From Galbitalea sp036271875 (GTDB lineage Bacteria; Actinomycetota; Actinomycetes; Actinomycetales; Microbacteriaceae), in assembly GCA_036271875.1 (NCBI GenBank), contig DATAZU010000017.1:62001-126000 (forward strand): a stretch of 64,000 nt of DNA, given 5' to 3'. The notes beneath the pieces are model-generated. The model saw only the letters and a list, made by a program, of their open reading frames with translations, was not told the origin of the DNA and made no database searches. Numbering within the stretch: position 1 is the stretch's first letter; the number at the start of each line of letters is the position of its first letter. Made by a program: the position numbers and the translations under genes. This document shows, in pieces, positions 23,608-32,876 of this stretch.

Positions 23608-25533
23608 ATGCGAAAACGGATCGCTCTTCTCGCTGCAACCGCAGCGGCGCTTCTTCTGATTCTCACCGGATGCTCGGCCGGTCAATTCTCCAACGACCCG
23701 GAACACATCGACTCATTTGGGATCGATTACACCGTCGCCAAGAGCGGCGTTGTTCACGTCGTCGAGACGATCAAGTACGACTTTGGCTCTACACCGGACC
23801 GGCACGGCATCCAGAGATTCCTGGATTCCCACTTTGCGGACACGGCGAGCCATGATCGGGTCTACCAGTACACGAACCTGCACGTGTCGAGCCCGACCGG
23901 GGCGTCCGCCCTGTTCTCGACCGCACGCCAGGAGGACCTGCTCATCCAGGTCGGCAACCAGAACGCGACCCTCGGGGGCAAGCAGACCTACATCCTGAGC
24001 TATGACGTGCACGGTGCACTCAACCAGACGAAGACGAGCGGTGGCACGGCCCTCGACGAGTTTTACTGGAATGCGACCGGGACCGAATGGACGGTACCGA
24101 TCTACAAGACAACGATCACGGTGCACGGCCAGGGGGATGCGACAGCGGTCGACTGTGTTGCCGGGCCTCCCGGATCATCGAACCCCTGCCTCACCGCGAA
24201 CAAGACCGACAACGGGGCGACCTTCACACAGGGCAAGCTGGGTATCAATCAGGGCGTCACGATCGACATCGGCTGGGCGGCCGGAACGTACACGAACACG
24301 AAGCCGATCCTCGCGCCGGTCATGTCGGCGGATGCTCCCGAGTCCCTGTCCGGCTCCAACGACGGGCCAGACCCATTCTGGACGCCGTGGAACTGGGGTG
24401 GCGGCATCCTGATTCTCGTCGTGATCTTCCTTGGTTACTTCCTGTTTGTTCGCATTCGCAGGCGTGACCAGGAGTACAGCGGCGAAGCGCCGGGAACGAT
24501 CCCGACAGATCCGAACTCTCCCGTTGGACCGGCACCGCTGCACGAGACGATCGTTCCGTTCTACGACCCGCCCGCCGGTTTCCCGGTTGGCGCGGTCAGC
24601 CTGATCATGGACAAACAGCAGAGCAAGACCGACGTCACCGTCACACTGCTCGACCTGGCCGCCCGCGGGCACCTCCGCATTGAAGAGGTCGCTGGCGGAG
24701 ACCGCGGTAAGGCATCCGACTACAACCTCATCGCGACGCCCGAGAAAGCAACCGTCGGCGACACGGCAGCGCTTCTGCCCCACGAACAACTGCTGCTGCA
24801 CGACCTGTTCGCGGGATCCAACACCCAGGTCACGCTCTCGAACCTCAAGTACAGCTTCTACTCGGAATACACCGCGGTCGAGGTTGCGATCAGTGCGTGG
24901 GTGCAGGGTAAGACGTTTTTCCTCGACAAGCTGACCCGATCACATCCGGTGCTTCGCTGGATCGTCGTCGCGTCGATCTTGGTGGGCGGCGCGATGCTGT
25001 TCTTCGACAAGGCCTGGATCTTCTGGCCGCTCGGCGCATTCATCGGGGCGGTCCTGAGCCTGCGTCAGGGACGGCGTGCGATCCGACGCAGCGCGCTCGG
25101 TCACGCGACCCTGATCCAGCTCGAGGGCTTCAAGCTCTATATCGCAACGGCAGAAGCCAACCAGATTCACTTCGAAGAAGGCATCGACGTCTTCAGCCGG
25201 TACCTCCCGTGGGCGACCGCCTTTGGTGAGGCGGATCACTGGACAGGCGTGTTCTCCCAACTGGCCAAGGAGGGCAAGTACACGACGACGCCGGACTGGT
25301 ACGTCGGCGACATGCACGCGGCGACTGCCGCGGGGCTTGCCGGCTCACTCGTTGCGATCTCGTCGCTCGGAACCGCGGTCAGCAACTTCTCGTCGTTCGC
25401 ATCCGAGTCAATGTCGGCGTCGCCCGCAACAACAGGATCGAGTGGGGGCTCCGGGTTTGGCGGAGGCGACTTCGGTGGCGGAGGCGGCGACGTCGGTGGC
25501 GGCGGCGGCGGCGGAGGCGGCGGCAGCTGGTAG
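23608..25533 (+). CDS. DUF2207 domain membrane protein with lipobox and Gly-rich tail
   Basis: A 641-residue surface-facing membrane protein. The signal peptide ends in a lipobox (LILTGCSAG, Cys about 22). A beta-rich extracellular DUF2207-like domain follows (FGIDYTVAKSGVVHVVETI, YQYTNLHVSSPTG), then a membrane segment GGGILILVVIFLGYFLFV. A cytoplasmic part has ALLPHEQLLLHDLF, two more hydrophobic segments (about residues 448-490), and a tail of some 35 residues that is nearly all Gly with single Phe, Asp and Trp. The tail is typical of this family (YciQ/DUF2207). The role is unknown. The gene ends ten bases before the end of the opposing methyltransferase gene. Confidence 0.87.
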   Translation: MRKRIALLAATAAALLLILTGCSAGQFSNDPEHIDSFGIDYTVAKSGVVHVVETIKYDFGSTPDRHGIQRFLDSHFADTASHDRVYQYTNLHVSSPTGASALFSTARQEDLLIQVGNQNATLGGKQTYILSYDVHGALNQTKTSGGTALDEFYWNATGTEWTVPIYKTTITVHGQGDATAVDCVAGPPGSSNPCLTANKTDNGATFTQGKLGINQGVTIDIGWAAGTYTNTKPILAPVMSADAPESLSGSNDGPDPFWTPWNWGGGILILVVIFLGYFLFVRIRRRDQEYSGEAPGTIPTDPNSPVGPAPLHETIVPFYDPPAGFPVGAVSLIMDKQQSKTDVTVTLLDLAARGHLRIEEVAGGDRGKASDYNLIATPEKATVGDTAALLPHEQLLLHDLFAGSNTQVTLSNLKYSFYSEYTAVEVAISAWVQGKTFFLDKLTRSHPVLRWIVVASILVGGAMLFFDKAWIFWPLGAFIGAVLSLRQGRRAIRRSALGHATLIQLEGFKLYIATAEANQIHFEEGIDVFSRYLPWATAFGEADHWTGVFSQLAKEGKYTTTPDWYVGDMHAATAAGLAGSLVAISSLGTAVSNFSSFASESMSASPATTGSSGGSGFGGGDFGGGGGDVGGGGGGGGGGSW

Positions 25534-25543
25534 CGACTTCCGC

Positions 25544-26764
25544 TTAGGCCCGGACCAGTCTGGCCACTGCCTCGACATGATGGGTATTCGGGAACAGGTC
25601 GAATGCCCGGAGCGCATCCAACTCGTAGCCGCGCTCGGCGAATAGTCCGATGTCGCGTGCGAGGGCGACCGGATCACACGCAACGTAGACGAGTTGCGCC
25701 GGGCGCAGGTCGGCCAGTGCCTCGACGACTTCGCGACCAGCACCGGCGCGCGGCGGATCGAGAATGATGCTGGCCGACGTGAGCCGGTCGCCGGATGCCG
25801 CGAGCGCACGCACCCAGCGCTCGACCCTGGCCGTTTCCGCTCGGGCACCCAGCCAGTCGGCCAGATTTTCGCCGGCGTGCTCAGTGGCTCGCGCATCGCT
25901 TTCGACCGAGGTGATGCGAACGGTCTTACCGAAGCGGTCGCCTACGGCCGCGGCGAGCAGGCCAACTCCGCCATAGAGGTCAAGGTTGTGCGCGCGCGGA
26001 TCGAATAGCGCGTCATCGATCGCGTCCTGGACGGCCGCGGTCAGCGTCGCCGCCGCCTGTGCGTGGACTTGCCAGAATCCACCGTCATCGAGACGAAACT
26101 CGCGATCGCCGACCCGCTCGCGGATGACTATCGGCTTCGCTCGACCGACAATGAGCCGGGCGCCGCCGGTCGAGGGCTCGAGCACGTCAATGTGCTCTTC
26201 GCCGGGAAAGGACTCGCGAAGCGGGGCGGCCTCGGCAACGGCCGCCGTCGCAAGTGGAAGGTCGGTCACGGGAATCACCCGGTGCGACCGGGCCGCGTAG
26301 GGACCGACGCGACCGGATTCATCCACCTGCAGGCGCACCCGGGTGCGCCATCCGGTCCCGTTCTCGTTGCCCGGCAGCGGCTCGACCCGGATTCCGGTGT
26401 CGATGTGAGCCATCCGTTTCAGCGCATCCGCCAGGACCTGTCGCTTCAGTTCGCGCTGGTGCTCGATCCGGATGTGCCCGAACTCGGCACCGCCCGCACG
26501 GTCGGACGGATCGCGGTCGATGCTCGCCGCCGACCAGATGTGTGGCTGTCGAAACTCGCTCGGCGTGAGGACCCGCACGGTGTCCGCGCGCCAGAATGAC
26601 TTCTTCGAATCCTCGGTGATGCGCGCCAGCACCGTCTCGCCGGGAATCGCATCGCTGACGAAGACGACTCGGCCGTCGTGGCGCGCAACACCGATGCCCC
26701 CGTGAGCGACGTTGGTAACCTCGAGTTCGAGCTCGGTGCCTTTCGCACCGCCTGTGTTCGTCAT
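25544..26764 (-). CDS. RNA m5U methyltransferase, TrmA/RlmD family
   Basis: A 406-residue SAM-dependent methyltransferase. An N-terminal TRAM domain (LELEVTNVAHGGIGVARHDG) binds RNA. The catalytic part has LDLYGGVGLLAAAVG (SAM site), ILDPPRAGAG and VYVACDPVALARD with the nucleophilic Cys of this family. The N-terminal four-Cys iron-sulfur motif of RlmD is missing, so it is the shorter actinobacterial form; the target uridine is unknown. The ATG at 26764 has TAGGCT six bases upstream, back to back with the maf promoter. Confidence 0.92.
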   Translation of the reverse strand: MTNTGGAKGTELELEVTNVAHGGIGVARHDGRVVFVSDAIPGETVLARITEDSKKSFWRADTVRVLTPSEFRQPHIWSAASIDRDPSDRAGGAEFGHIRIEHQRELKRQVLADALKRMAHIDTGIRVEPLPGNENGTGWRTRVRLQVDESGRVGPYAARSHRVIPVTDLPLATAAVAEAAPLRESFPGEEHIDVLEPSTGGARLIVGRAKPIVIRERVGDREFRLDDGGFWQVHAQAAATLTAAVQDAIDDALFDPRAHNLDLYGGVGLLAAAVGDRFGKTVRITSVESDARATEHAGENLADWLGARAETARVERWVRALAASGDRLTSASIILDPPRAGAGREVVEALADLRPAQLVYVACDPVALARDIGLFAERGYELDALRAFDLFPNTHHVEAVARLVRA

Positions 26765-26770
26765 CCGTTC

Positions 26771-26779
26771 AGCCTAGGA
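26771..26779. promoter_or_regulatory. Overlapping back-to-back -10 boxes of rRNA/tRNA methylase and maf
   Basis: On the minus strand TAGGCT (26771-26776) is six bases from the methyltransferase ATG. On the plus strand TAGGAG (26774-26779) is five bases from the maf GTG. Only 20 bases separate the two start codons, so the polymerases would compete. Confidence 0.45.
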
Positions 26780-26784
26780 GCACC

Positions 26785-27417
26785 GTGCGCCTGTATCTGG
26801 CCTCAACCTCTCCCGCTCGGCTCGCGACCCTGCGCGCCGCGGGGATCGAACCGGTTCTCCTGTCGAGCGGCGTCGACGAGGAGGCCGCCGTCGAAGCGGC
26901 CGGGCCGCTCACCCCCCACGAGATGGTGCTCCTGCTCGCTCGACTGAAAGCGGAGGCCGTCGTTGGTCGTGAGGTGGACGGCGAGCCGATCGACGGATTC
27001 ATTCTTGGCGGCGATTCCGCGTTCGAGCTGGATGGTGCTGTTTACGGCAAACCGCACTTCCCGGAGGTCGCCCGCGAGCGGTGGCTCGCGCAACGCGGTC
27101 GGGAGGGCCTGTTGCACTCCGGACACTGGCTCATCGACCATCGGGGCGGCGATCTCGGTGACGCGCGCGGCGGCGTTTCCACGGCATCCGTTCGCTTTGC
27201 TGCATCCATCACCGATGCGGAGATCGACGCGTACATCGCCACTGGCGAGCCCCTCGAAGTCGCAGGTGCTTTCACGATCGACAGTCTCGGTGGTGCATTC
27301 ATCAGCGAGGTTCGCGGCGACCCGCACGCCGTCGTCGGGCTCTCGCTGGCTCTGGTGCGCCAGTTGCTACTGACATTCGGCGTCGCCTGGCCCGACCTTT
27401 GGAACCGCTCGTTGTAG
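26785..27417 (+). CDS. maf: Maf-type nucleotide pyrophosphatase
   Basis: A 210-residue member of the Maf/YhdE family, which hydrolyses non-canonical or modified nucleoside triphosphates (often dTTP/UTP or m7GTP). MRLYLASTSPARLATLRAAGI at the N-terminus, the GGDSAFELDGAVYGKP active-site segment and the C-terminal GAFTIDSLGGAFISEVRGDPHAVVGLS are clear. GTG start at 26785. It lies 79 bases before the biotin carboxylase gene, next to which maf is often found in actinobacteria. Confidence 0.9.
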   Translation: MRLYLASTSPARLATLRAAGIEPVLLSSGVDEEAAVEAAGPLTPHEMVLLLARLKAEAVVGREVDGEPIDGFILGGDSAFELDGAVYGKPHFPEVARERWLAQRGREGLLHSGHWLIDHRGGDLGDARGGVSTASVRFAASITDAEIDAYIATGEPLEVAGAFTIDSLGGAFISEVRGDPHAVVGLSLALVRQLLLTFGVAWPDLWNRSL

Positions 27418-27482
27418 GCATCGGCAGCGACATCCGTGCCTTTTTGTCGCCCCCATCCAAAAGCGTGGGACCTTGCGCCCAA

Positions 27483-27488
27483 TAAGCT
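27483..27488 (+). promoter_or_regulatory. -10 box of biotin carboxylase gene
   Basis: TAAGCT ends eight bases before the ATG at 27497 but only two bases before the alternative ATG at 27491. This supports the 27497 start. Confidence 0.42.
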
Positions 27489-27496
27489 GGATGATT

Positions 27497-29251
27497 ATGC
27501 CCCGCATCACCAAGGTCCTCATTGCCAATCGCGGAGAGATTGCGGTTCGGGTCATCCGCGCCGCGCGCGACAGCGGCATCGCCTCCGTCGCCATCTACGC
27601 CGATCAGGATCGCGACGCCAGGCACGTCAAGCTTGCCGATGAGGCGTACGCGCTCGAAGGAACAACCTCTGCCGAGACCTACCTCGTCATCGACAAGATC
27701 CTGTCGATCGCGAAGCGGTCGGGCGCGGACGCCATCCACCCGGGTTACGGCTTTCTCGCCGAGAACGCGGAGTTCGCGCAGGCCGTCATCGATGCCGGCA
27801 TCATCTGGATCGGGCCGTCGCCGGATGCGATCCGTGCACTGGGCGACAAGGTTTCCGCTCGGCACATCGCCGAGAAGGTGGGCGCACCGCTCGCTCCTGG
27901 CACGCTGAACCCCGTCTCCGGCGCGGATGAGGTGCTCGAGTTCGTGGACCAGTACGGCCTGCCCGTTGCCATCAAAGCGGCATTTGGTGGTGGCGGTCGC
28001 GGGTTGAAGGTTGCACGCACTCGCGAAGAGATTCCCGAGCTGTTCGAGTCGGCGACGCGAGAGGCGATCGCCGCCTTCGGTCGCGGAGAGTGCTTCGTGG
28101 AGAAGTATCTCGACGAACCGCGACACGTCGAGACCCAGTGCCTTGCGGATACCCACGGCAACGTCGTCGTCATTTCCACACGCGACTGCTCGCTTCAGCG
28201 ACGTCACCAGAAACTCGTTGAGGAGGCTCCCGCTCCGTTCCTCTCGGATGCCCAGATCGAGTCTCTCTATCGGTCATCCAAGGCCATCCTGGCGGAGGTC
28301 CGCTACGTCGGGGCGGGAACCTGCGAATTCCTGGTCGCCAAGGATGACACGGTCTCGTTCCTCGAGGTGAACACGCGACTGCAGGTCGAGCATCCGGTAT
28401 CCGAAGAGGTCACCGGCATCGATCTGGTTCGGGAGCAGTTTCGGATCGCCGAGGGCGGCGTGCTCGAGTACGGCGATCCTGCGCCGCGTGGACACTCGTT
28501 CGAGTTCCGCATCAACGGGGAAGACCCGGGCCTGAACTTCCTGCCCTCGCCCGGCCCCGTCAACACACTGCGGCTTCCCGGTGGACCCGGCGTGCGCGTC
28601 GACAGTGGCGTTACGACCGGCGACGTAATCACGGGCGCCTTCGACTCGTTGCTCGCCAAGCTCATCGTGACCGGTTCGTCGCGCGAGGACGCGCTCGAGC
28701 GCTCCCGCCGCGCGCTCGACGAGTTTGAGGTGACGGGCCTCCCGACCGTGCTGCCGTTCCACCGCAAGATCGTGCGCGACCCGGCATTCACATCCTCACC
28801 GTTCTCGATTTACACCCGCTGGATTGAAACCGAGTTCGTCAACGACATCGAGCCGTGGAGCGGCGAGCGCGAGCACGACACAGCGGGGCTCGCGGCACGG
28901 CACAAAGTCGTCGTCGAGGTCGAAGGCAAGCGGATTTCGGTCTCGCTTCCCGCGCGACTGCTCCCAGCATCCGGCAACCTGGCCAGTTCCCCGGCCCCGA
29001 AGCGTCGCGCAAGCGGCTCCGTATCGACCGCGACCGGCGACAGTGTCAAAGCCCCCATGCAGGCAACCATCGTCAAGCTGGCCGTGGCCGACGGTGACCG
29101 CGTCGTTAAGGGCGATCTCGTTCTCGTTCTCGAGGCGATGAAAATGGAGCAGCCGATTACCGCCCACAAGGACGGAACGATCTCCGGTCTCAACGTGACG
29201 GTCGGCTCCATCGTCTCCTCCGGCCACGTCCTCCTGGCCATCACCGATTGA
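27497..29251 (+). CDS. Acyl-CoA carboxylase alpha subunit (biotin carboxylase plus BCCP)
   Basis: About 584 residues. The biotin carboxylase domain covers residues 1 to about 445: ITKVLIANRGEIAVRVIRAA, HPGYGFLAENAEFA, ATP-grasp IKAAFGGGGRGLKV, ECFVEKYLDEPRHVE, DCSLQRRHQKLVEE and EVNTRLQVEHPVSEE. A linker rich in Ala and Ser leads to a C-terminal biotin carrier domain with the biotinylation motif EAMKMEQP. It forms the acyl-CoA carboxylase with the accD-accE products encoded 8 kb upstream, and birA in this window would biotinylate it. Longer readings from 27473 or 27491 are possible, but MPRITKVLIANRG is the usual family start. Confidence 0.95.
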   Translation: MPRITKVLIANRGEIAVRVIRAARDSGIASVAIYADQDRDARHVKLADEAYALEGTTSAETYLVIDKILSIAKRSGADAIHPGYGFLAENAEFAQAVIDAGIIWIGPSPDAIRALGDKVSARHIAEKVGAPLAPGTLNPVSGADEVLEFVDQYGLPVAIKAAFGGGGRGLKVARTREEIPELFESATREAIAAFGRGECFVEKYLDEPRHVETQCLADTHGNVVVISTRDCSLQRRHQKLVEEAPAPFLSDAQIESLYRSSKAILAEVRYVGAGTCEFLVAKDDTVSFLEVNTRLQVEHPVSEEVTGIDLVREQFRIAEGGVLEYGDPAPRGHSFEFRINGEDPGLNFLPSPGPVNTLRLPGGPGVRVDSGVTTGDVITGAFDSLLAKLIVTGSSREDALERSRRALDEFEVTGLPTVLPFHRKIVRDPAFTSSPFSIYTRWIETEFVNDIEPWSGEREHDTAGLAARHKVVVEVEGKRISVSLPARLLPASGNLASSPAPKRRASGSVSTATGDSVKAPMQATIVKLAVADGDRVVKGDLVLVLEAMKMEQPITAHKDGTISGLNVTVGSIVSSGHVLLAITD

Positions 29252-29323
29252 TACCTTTTTCAGGAAGGTTTGTGGCTGAAGTGGCTGGTGTCGCAGGTGC
29301 TCACGACACGAGCAACTCCAGCA

Positions 29324-30205
29324 TCACAGGTTCCTGAATTGGGTCATTGCGTTGAGGACCGCGTTCAGACACCAAGCCCAATCGGCGAAGATCTTCGAGA
29401 AACTGAGCCGAACCACGATGTAGCCGCGCGCCGCTAACTCGGCATCGCGTCGACGGTCGTTCTCAAACGCTTCATCGCTGGAGTGATGCGCTCGTCCATC
29501 GATCTCGATCACAACCTTGGTTCCATTGACGATCATGTCGACCCGTCCGACGCCCGATATCTGAACTTGCTGTCGCACCGTCACACCGCGCTTAAGTAGC
29601 CGTTGGCGAACGATCGACTCCGTGCCCGCGTCGCTGCCCGCACGAGATGCCGCGGCTCGCGCTCGTAGTGCGCTCGGTGCACCGTGAAAAATCGACCGAA
29701 TCCTTCGGTCATCCCATGCAAACGCCGTTCGGGCGCTATCGAGGCACGCTACGGCGGTTTCGTAGTCACACCAATCAAGAACCTGTCGGACGCAGTCGTC
29801 AATTGAAACGCGCCAGCAGTCCGGCCCTGGTTCGGATGGCTGGACCCAGTGCAAAACAGTCGCACGAGTTGAAATGTCTGGCGTTATGTCATCGGCAACG
29901 CTCGGTGGAAGGTTGGTGCGTAGGCGGCTGGCATTCGCCGGCAACGCGACGTGAAGTCGGGCATCGAAGCCCGACCACAGGCCGAAACTCTTGGCGGCGC
30001 TCACACCGGCGAGCCGGCCGCCGACTCTCACCGCTTGGAGTGCATCGGGCGTCGCTGCAGCTGTTGAGTAGTGTGCGCGACGGACGCGACGGATTTGCCC
30101 TCGTCTAACGGCCGCCGTGAGGTCAAATCCGGTGAGCCCCACTAACTCGAGTTGTGCCTTCGTTGCAATGCCGCCGAGGCGATTGATCGAACCTGCAACA
30201 TCCAT
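29324..30205 (-). CDS. AbiEi-like / DUF559 endonuclease-domain protein
   Basis: A 293-residue protein. The N-terminal winged-helix part (SINRLGGIATKAQLELVGLT) and the middle region (GRLAGVSAAKSFGLWSGFDARLHVALP) are typical of AbiEi-family antitoxin-like proteins. The C-terminal domain resembles DUF559/Vsr endonucleases, with VGRVDMIVNGTKVVIEIDGRAHH as the D...ExD core and RRRDAELAARGYIVVRLS after it. Such proteins are common as stand-alone genes in actinobacteria and their function is unsettled. No toxin gene lies beside it. A 10-bp inverted repeat (TTCCTGAATT) brackets it. A second gene of this type is at 39.9 kb. Confidence 0.75.
   Translation of the reverse strand: MDVAGSINRLGGIATKAQLELVGLTGFDLTAAVRRGQIRRVRRAHYSTAAATPDALQAVRVGGRLAGVSAAKSFGLWSGFDARLHVALPANASRLRTNLPPSVADDITPDISTRATVLHWVQPSEPGPDCWRVSIDDCVRQVLDWCDYETAVACLDSARTAFAWDDRRIRSIFHGAPSALRARAAASRAGSDAGTESIVRQRLLKRGVTVRQQVQISGVGRVDMIVNGTKVVIEIDGRAHHSSDEAFENDRRRDAELAARGYIVVRLSFSKIFADWAWCLNAVLNAMTQFRNL
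29331..29340 (+). repeat. 10-bp inverted repeat, left copy around DUF559 gene
   Basis: TTCCTGAATT overlaps the 3' end of the DUF559 gene. Its exact complement lies upstream of that gene at 30269-30278. Confidence 0.3.
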
Positions 30206-30268
30206 GGGAGCACGGTGTCACCGAAACTGTGCGCGCCCGACCGCGTCCCCGACGTTGGGGACGAACCT

Positions 30269-30278
30269 AATTCAGGAA
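30269..30278 (-). repeat. 10-bp inverted repeat, right copy around DUF559 gene
   Basis: AATTCAGGAA is the exact reverse complement of 29331-29340 and lies 64 bases before the DUF559 start. It could be a coincidence or the edge of an inserted segment. Confidence 0.3.
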
Positions 30279-30358
30279 TCCATGTGAAGGATGAGAAAGA
30301 TGGCAAGTCGACGGTGCACACGCATCACACGGGCAACAGAACTTCCTGAAAACGGTAG

Positions 30359-31795
30359 TCAGTTGACGATGTGCATGGCCCGGGCGGCATCAGTGATGCT
30401 GCCCGTGAGGGACGGGTACACCGAGAATGCGCGGGCCAGCTGGTCGACGGTGAGCCGGTGCTCGACAGCGAGCGCAATGGGCAGGATGAGCTCGGATGCG
30501 CGCGGCGCGACAATGACGCCGCCGATCACCGTACCGGACCCAGTCCGCGCGAACAGTTTCACGAAACCGTCCTTGAGCCCCATCATCTTTGCCCGCGGGT
30601 TGGATGCGAGCGGCAGCTTGTAGATCTCGCCCTGGGCGATGCCATCCTCGATTTGCTTCTGCGTCCAACCGACGGTCGCGATCTCGGGATTCGTGAAGAT
30701 GTTCGAGGTGATGTTCCGCAGCTCGGTCGGATTGACCGCGTCCCCCATCGCGTGGAACACGGCAGTACGCCCCTGCATGGATGCCACGGATGCCAGCGGC
30801 AGGAAGTCGCTGCAGTCGCCCGCCGCGTAAATCGACGGCATGGACGTGCGGGCAACGCGATTGACCCGAATGTGGCCGCTGTCGGTCAGCTGCACGCCCG
30901 CCTCCTCGAGCCCGATGCCCGCGGTATTCGGAATCGAACCGACCGCGAGCAGGCAGTGGCTGCCTTCGACCGTGCGGCCGTCGGCGAGAGTCGCAACGAC
31001 GCCCGTCTTCGTACGCTTGACCGAATCGGCGCGCGACTTCGAAAGAACCGTCATCCCGTTGCGCGTGAACACGTCCTCGAGTACCCGCGCGGCATCCGCA
31101 TCCTCGTTCGGCAGAACCTGGTCGCGTGACGAAATCAGGGTCACCTTCGATCCGAGGAACATGTACGCGGATGCGAACTCGGCACCCGTGACGCCGGACC
31201 CGACCACGATGAGGTGTTCCGGCGCCTGGTCGAGTGTGTAGAGCTGCGTCCAGGTGAGGATGCGCTCGCCATCCGGCATGGCCGTTTTTAGGGTGCGCGG
31301 CGCCGCCCCGACCGAGATCACGATCGTATCCGCGTCGATCTCGTCGAAATCGGTGCCTTTCGAGCCGAGTCCGGTTGAGACGACCACCCGGTTTGGCCCA
31401 TCAAGACGGCCCTCGCCCTGGACAATTCGAACGCCCGACTTAATGAGCTGGGACTTCATGTCCTCCGACTGTTGGCGCGCAAGACGTAGCAGCCGGTCGT
31501 TGACCGCCGCGAAGTTCACTGTGACCTCCGGACGCACCGGACGGCCGTTCTCTCCCCGAGTGAAGAACTGCACGCCCAAATCGGCGGCCTCGCCGATGTT
31601 CGCTGCTGCTTCCGCGGTCGCGATGAGGGTCTTGGAAGGCACGACGTCCGTCAGCACGGCGGACCCACCCACTCCGGTCCGCTCGACGAGCGTCACCTCG
31701 GCCCCGAGCTGGGCGCCAGCAAGAGCGGCTTCGTATCCGCCCGGCCCCCCGCCTACGATCGCGATGCGCTGCTTCCGCTCGAACTCATAGGCCAT
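30359..31795 (-). CDS. LpdA-like NAD(P)H-quinone reductase (no redox disulfide)
   Basis: A 478-residue flavoprotein of the pyridine-nucleotide-disulfide oxidoreductase fold. RIAIVGGGPGGYEAALAGAQLGAEVTLVE binds FAD, HLIVVGSGVTGAEFASAYMFLGSKVT binds NAD(P)H, MPSIYAAGDCSD is the second FAD motif, and a C-terminal dimer domain closes the protein. In dihydrolipoamide dehydrogenases the segment after the first motif carries a CxxxxC redox pair; here it reads GVGGSAVLTDVVPSKTL, with both Cys gone. This matches the LpdA/Rv3303c type that reduces quinones. I chose the ATG at 31795 (MAYEFERKQ) because the first 11 residues of a longer reading are unrelated. Confidence 0.9.
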   Translation of the reverse strand: MAYEFERKQRIAIVGGGPGGYEAALAGAQLGAEVTLVERTGVGGSAVLTDVVPSKTLIATAEAAANIGEAADLGVQFFTRGENGRPVRPEVTVNFAAVNDRLLRLARQQSEDMKSQLIKSGVRIVQGEGRLDGPNRVVVSTGLGSKGTDFDEIDADTIVISVGAAPRTLKTAMPDGERILTWTQLYTLDQAPEHLIVVGSGVTGAEFASAYMFLGSKVTLISSRDQVLPNEDADAARVLEDVFTRNGMTVLSKSRADSVKRTKTGVVATLADGRTVEGSHCLLAVGSIPNTAGIGLEEAGVQLTDSGHIRVNRVARTSMPSIYAAGDCSDFLPLASVASMQGRTAVFHAMGDAVNPTELRNITSNIFTNPEIATVGWTQKQIEDGIAQGEIYKLPLASNPRAKMMGLKDGFVKLFARTGSGTVIGGVIVAPRASELILPIALAVEHRLTVDQLARAFSVYPSLTGSITDAARAMHIVN

Positions 31796-31850
31796 ACCCG
31801 CAATTCTCCCCTTGTATCGCCGCCCCACAAAACCAATCGGGGCCGGCGGT

Positions 31851-32318
31851 TCAGGTGCCGGGCGTCAGGATGAGGTAGGCGGAAGAGATCCCGGACATAT
31901 CGCTCGTGAACGACAGCTGCAGCGTTTCGGCAGGAGCCCTCGGCAGGATGGCCGTATCGCGCACGTCGCCTCCGTCACAGTTGTTGGTCGCGTCGACGAC
32001 CACGGTCGAGCCATGCGTCAACTCGAAGCTGACCTTCTGGTGAGGGTGAGATGACGTGCACCCAACGTCAATGTTGTACCCGGTCGCTCCGGCGGGAACC
32101 GAGATTGTCTTCCCATAGACGGCTCCGGGCCGTTGGTAGACGATGCGTGCCAGCTCTCCCGGCTGCGGCACGGGTACCGAATAAATCACCGCTTGCCGCC
32201 GCGCAGTTGTTGCGGTCGGCACCGGCTTCGGGGGTGGCGTGGTGCATCCAGCGAGACCCAGCACCACTCCGAATAGAACGACCGCTGACAGGGTTGTAGC
32301 GAGCGCACCGCGCTTCAT
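31851..32318 (-). CDS. Small lipoprotein of unknown function
   Basis: A 155-residue protein whose signal peptide ends in the lipobox LAGC (Cys about 25). A Pro/Thr-rich spacer follows, then a beta-rich part with two Cys. GAGAGGGG lies upstream of the ATG at 32318 and a TAGACT box precedes it with a normal leader, which supports this start over a longer reading. No family was recognised. It is presumably attached to the outer face of the membrane. Confidence 0.8.
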   Translation of the reverse strand: MKRGALATTLSAVVLFGVVLGLAGCTTPPPKPVPTATTARRQAVIYSVPVPQPGELARIVYQRPGAVYGKTISVPAGATGYNIDVGCTSSHPHQKVSFELTHGSTVVVDATNNCDGGDVRDTAILPRAPAETLQLSFTSDMSGISSAYLILTPGT

Positions 32319-32441
32319 CGGGTCCCCTCTCGACTGAGGCGAGTCTATTGTCACGCCTGAGTAAAACTCCGCATCTATTTGCAACCCCCTGCGCAAACGT
32401 CCTTTCGCACCGAAACTGTAACGAAGGAACAGGAGCACGCG

Positions 32442-32876
32442 ATGCCAAAAAATCTCATCGCCACCGCTGGCGTGACCGTGAATGCGAGTCCCGAACGAGT
32501 CTGGGCCGCACTCACCGATCCCGCGCAGATCCGGCAATACATGTTCGGCAGTGACGTTACGAGCGACTGGACTGTCGGAAGCCCGATCACCTACGCGGGC
32601 GAATACGAAGGCAAGAGGTACGAGGATTACGGCGAGATCCTCGAGATAATGCCACCGGAACGCTTGCGCACCACGCACTTCAGCCCTCTCAGCAAACAGC
32701 CCGATGCGCCCGAGAACTACCACACGATCACCTACACACTCGAACGGAGCGGCGGCGCCACCCGCCTCGAGCTGACCCAGGACAACAACCACAGCGAGGA
32801 AGAGGTCCGGCACTCCGCTTCCCACTGGCAGCAGGCGCTCGAAACCCTTAGATCGGTGGTGGAGTCCACCCCCTAA
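32442..32876 (+). CDS. SRPBCC (AHSA1/START-like) family protein
   Basis: A 144-residue protein with the AHSA1 pattern: VNASPERVWAALTDPAQIRQYMFG, then SPITYAGEYEGKRYEDYGEIL and a C-terminal helix HSASHWQQALETLRSVV. Members bind hydrophobic ligands in a helix-grip fold; a specific role is not known. AGGAACAGGAG upstream of the ATG supports the start, and the longer reading from 32379 lacks family sequence. The stop codon lies inside the -10 box of the next gene. Confidence 0.85.
   Translation: MPKNLIATAGVTVNASPERVWAALTDPAQIRQYMFGSDVTSDWTVGSPITYAGEYEGKRYEDYGEILEIMPPERLRTTHFSPLSKQPDAPENYHTITYTLERSGGATRLELTQDNNHSEEEVRHSASHWQQALETLRSVVESTP

Noticed and set aside
30359..31795. Dihydrolipoamide dehydrogenase of the pyruvate complex
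   Set aside because: Both Cys of the redox disulfide are replaced, so it fits the LpdA quinone-reductase-like branch instead.
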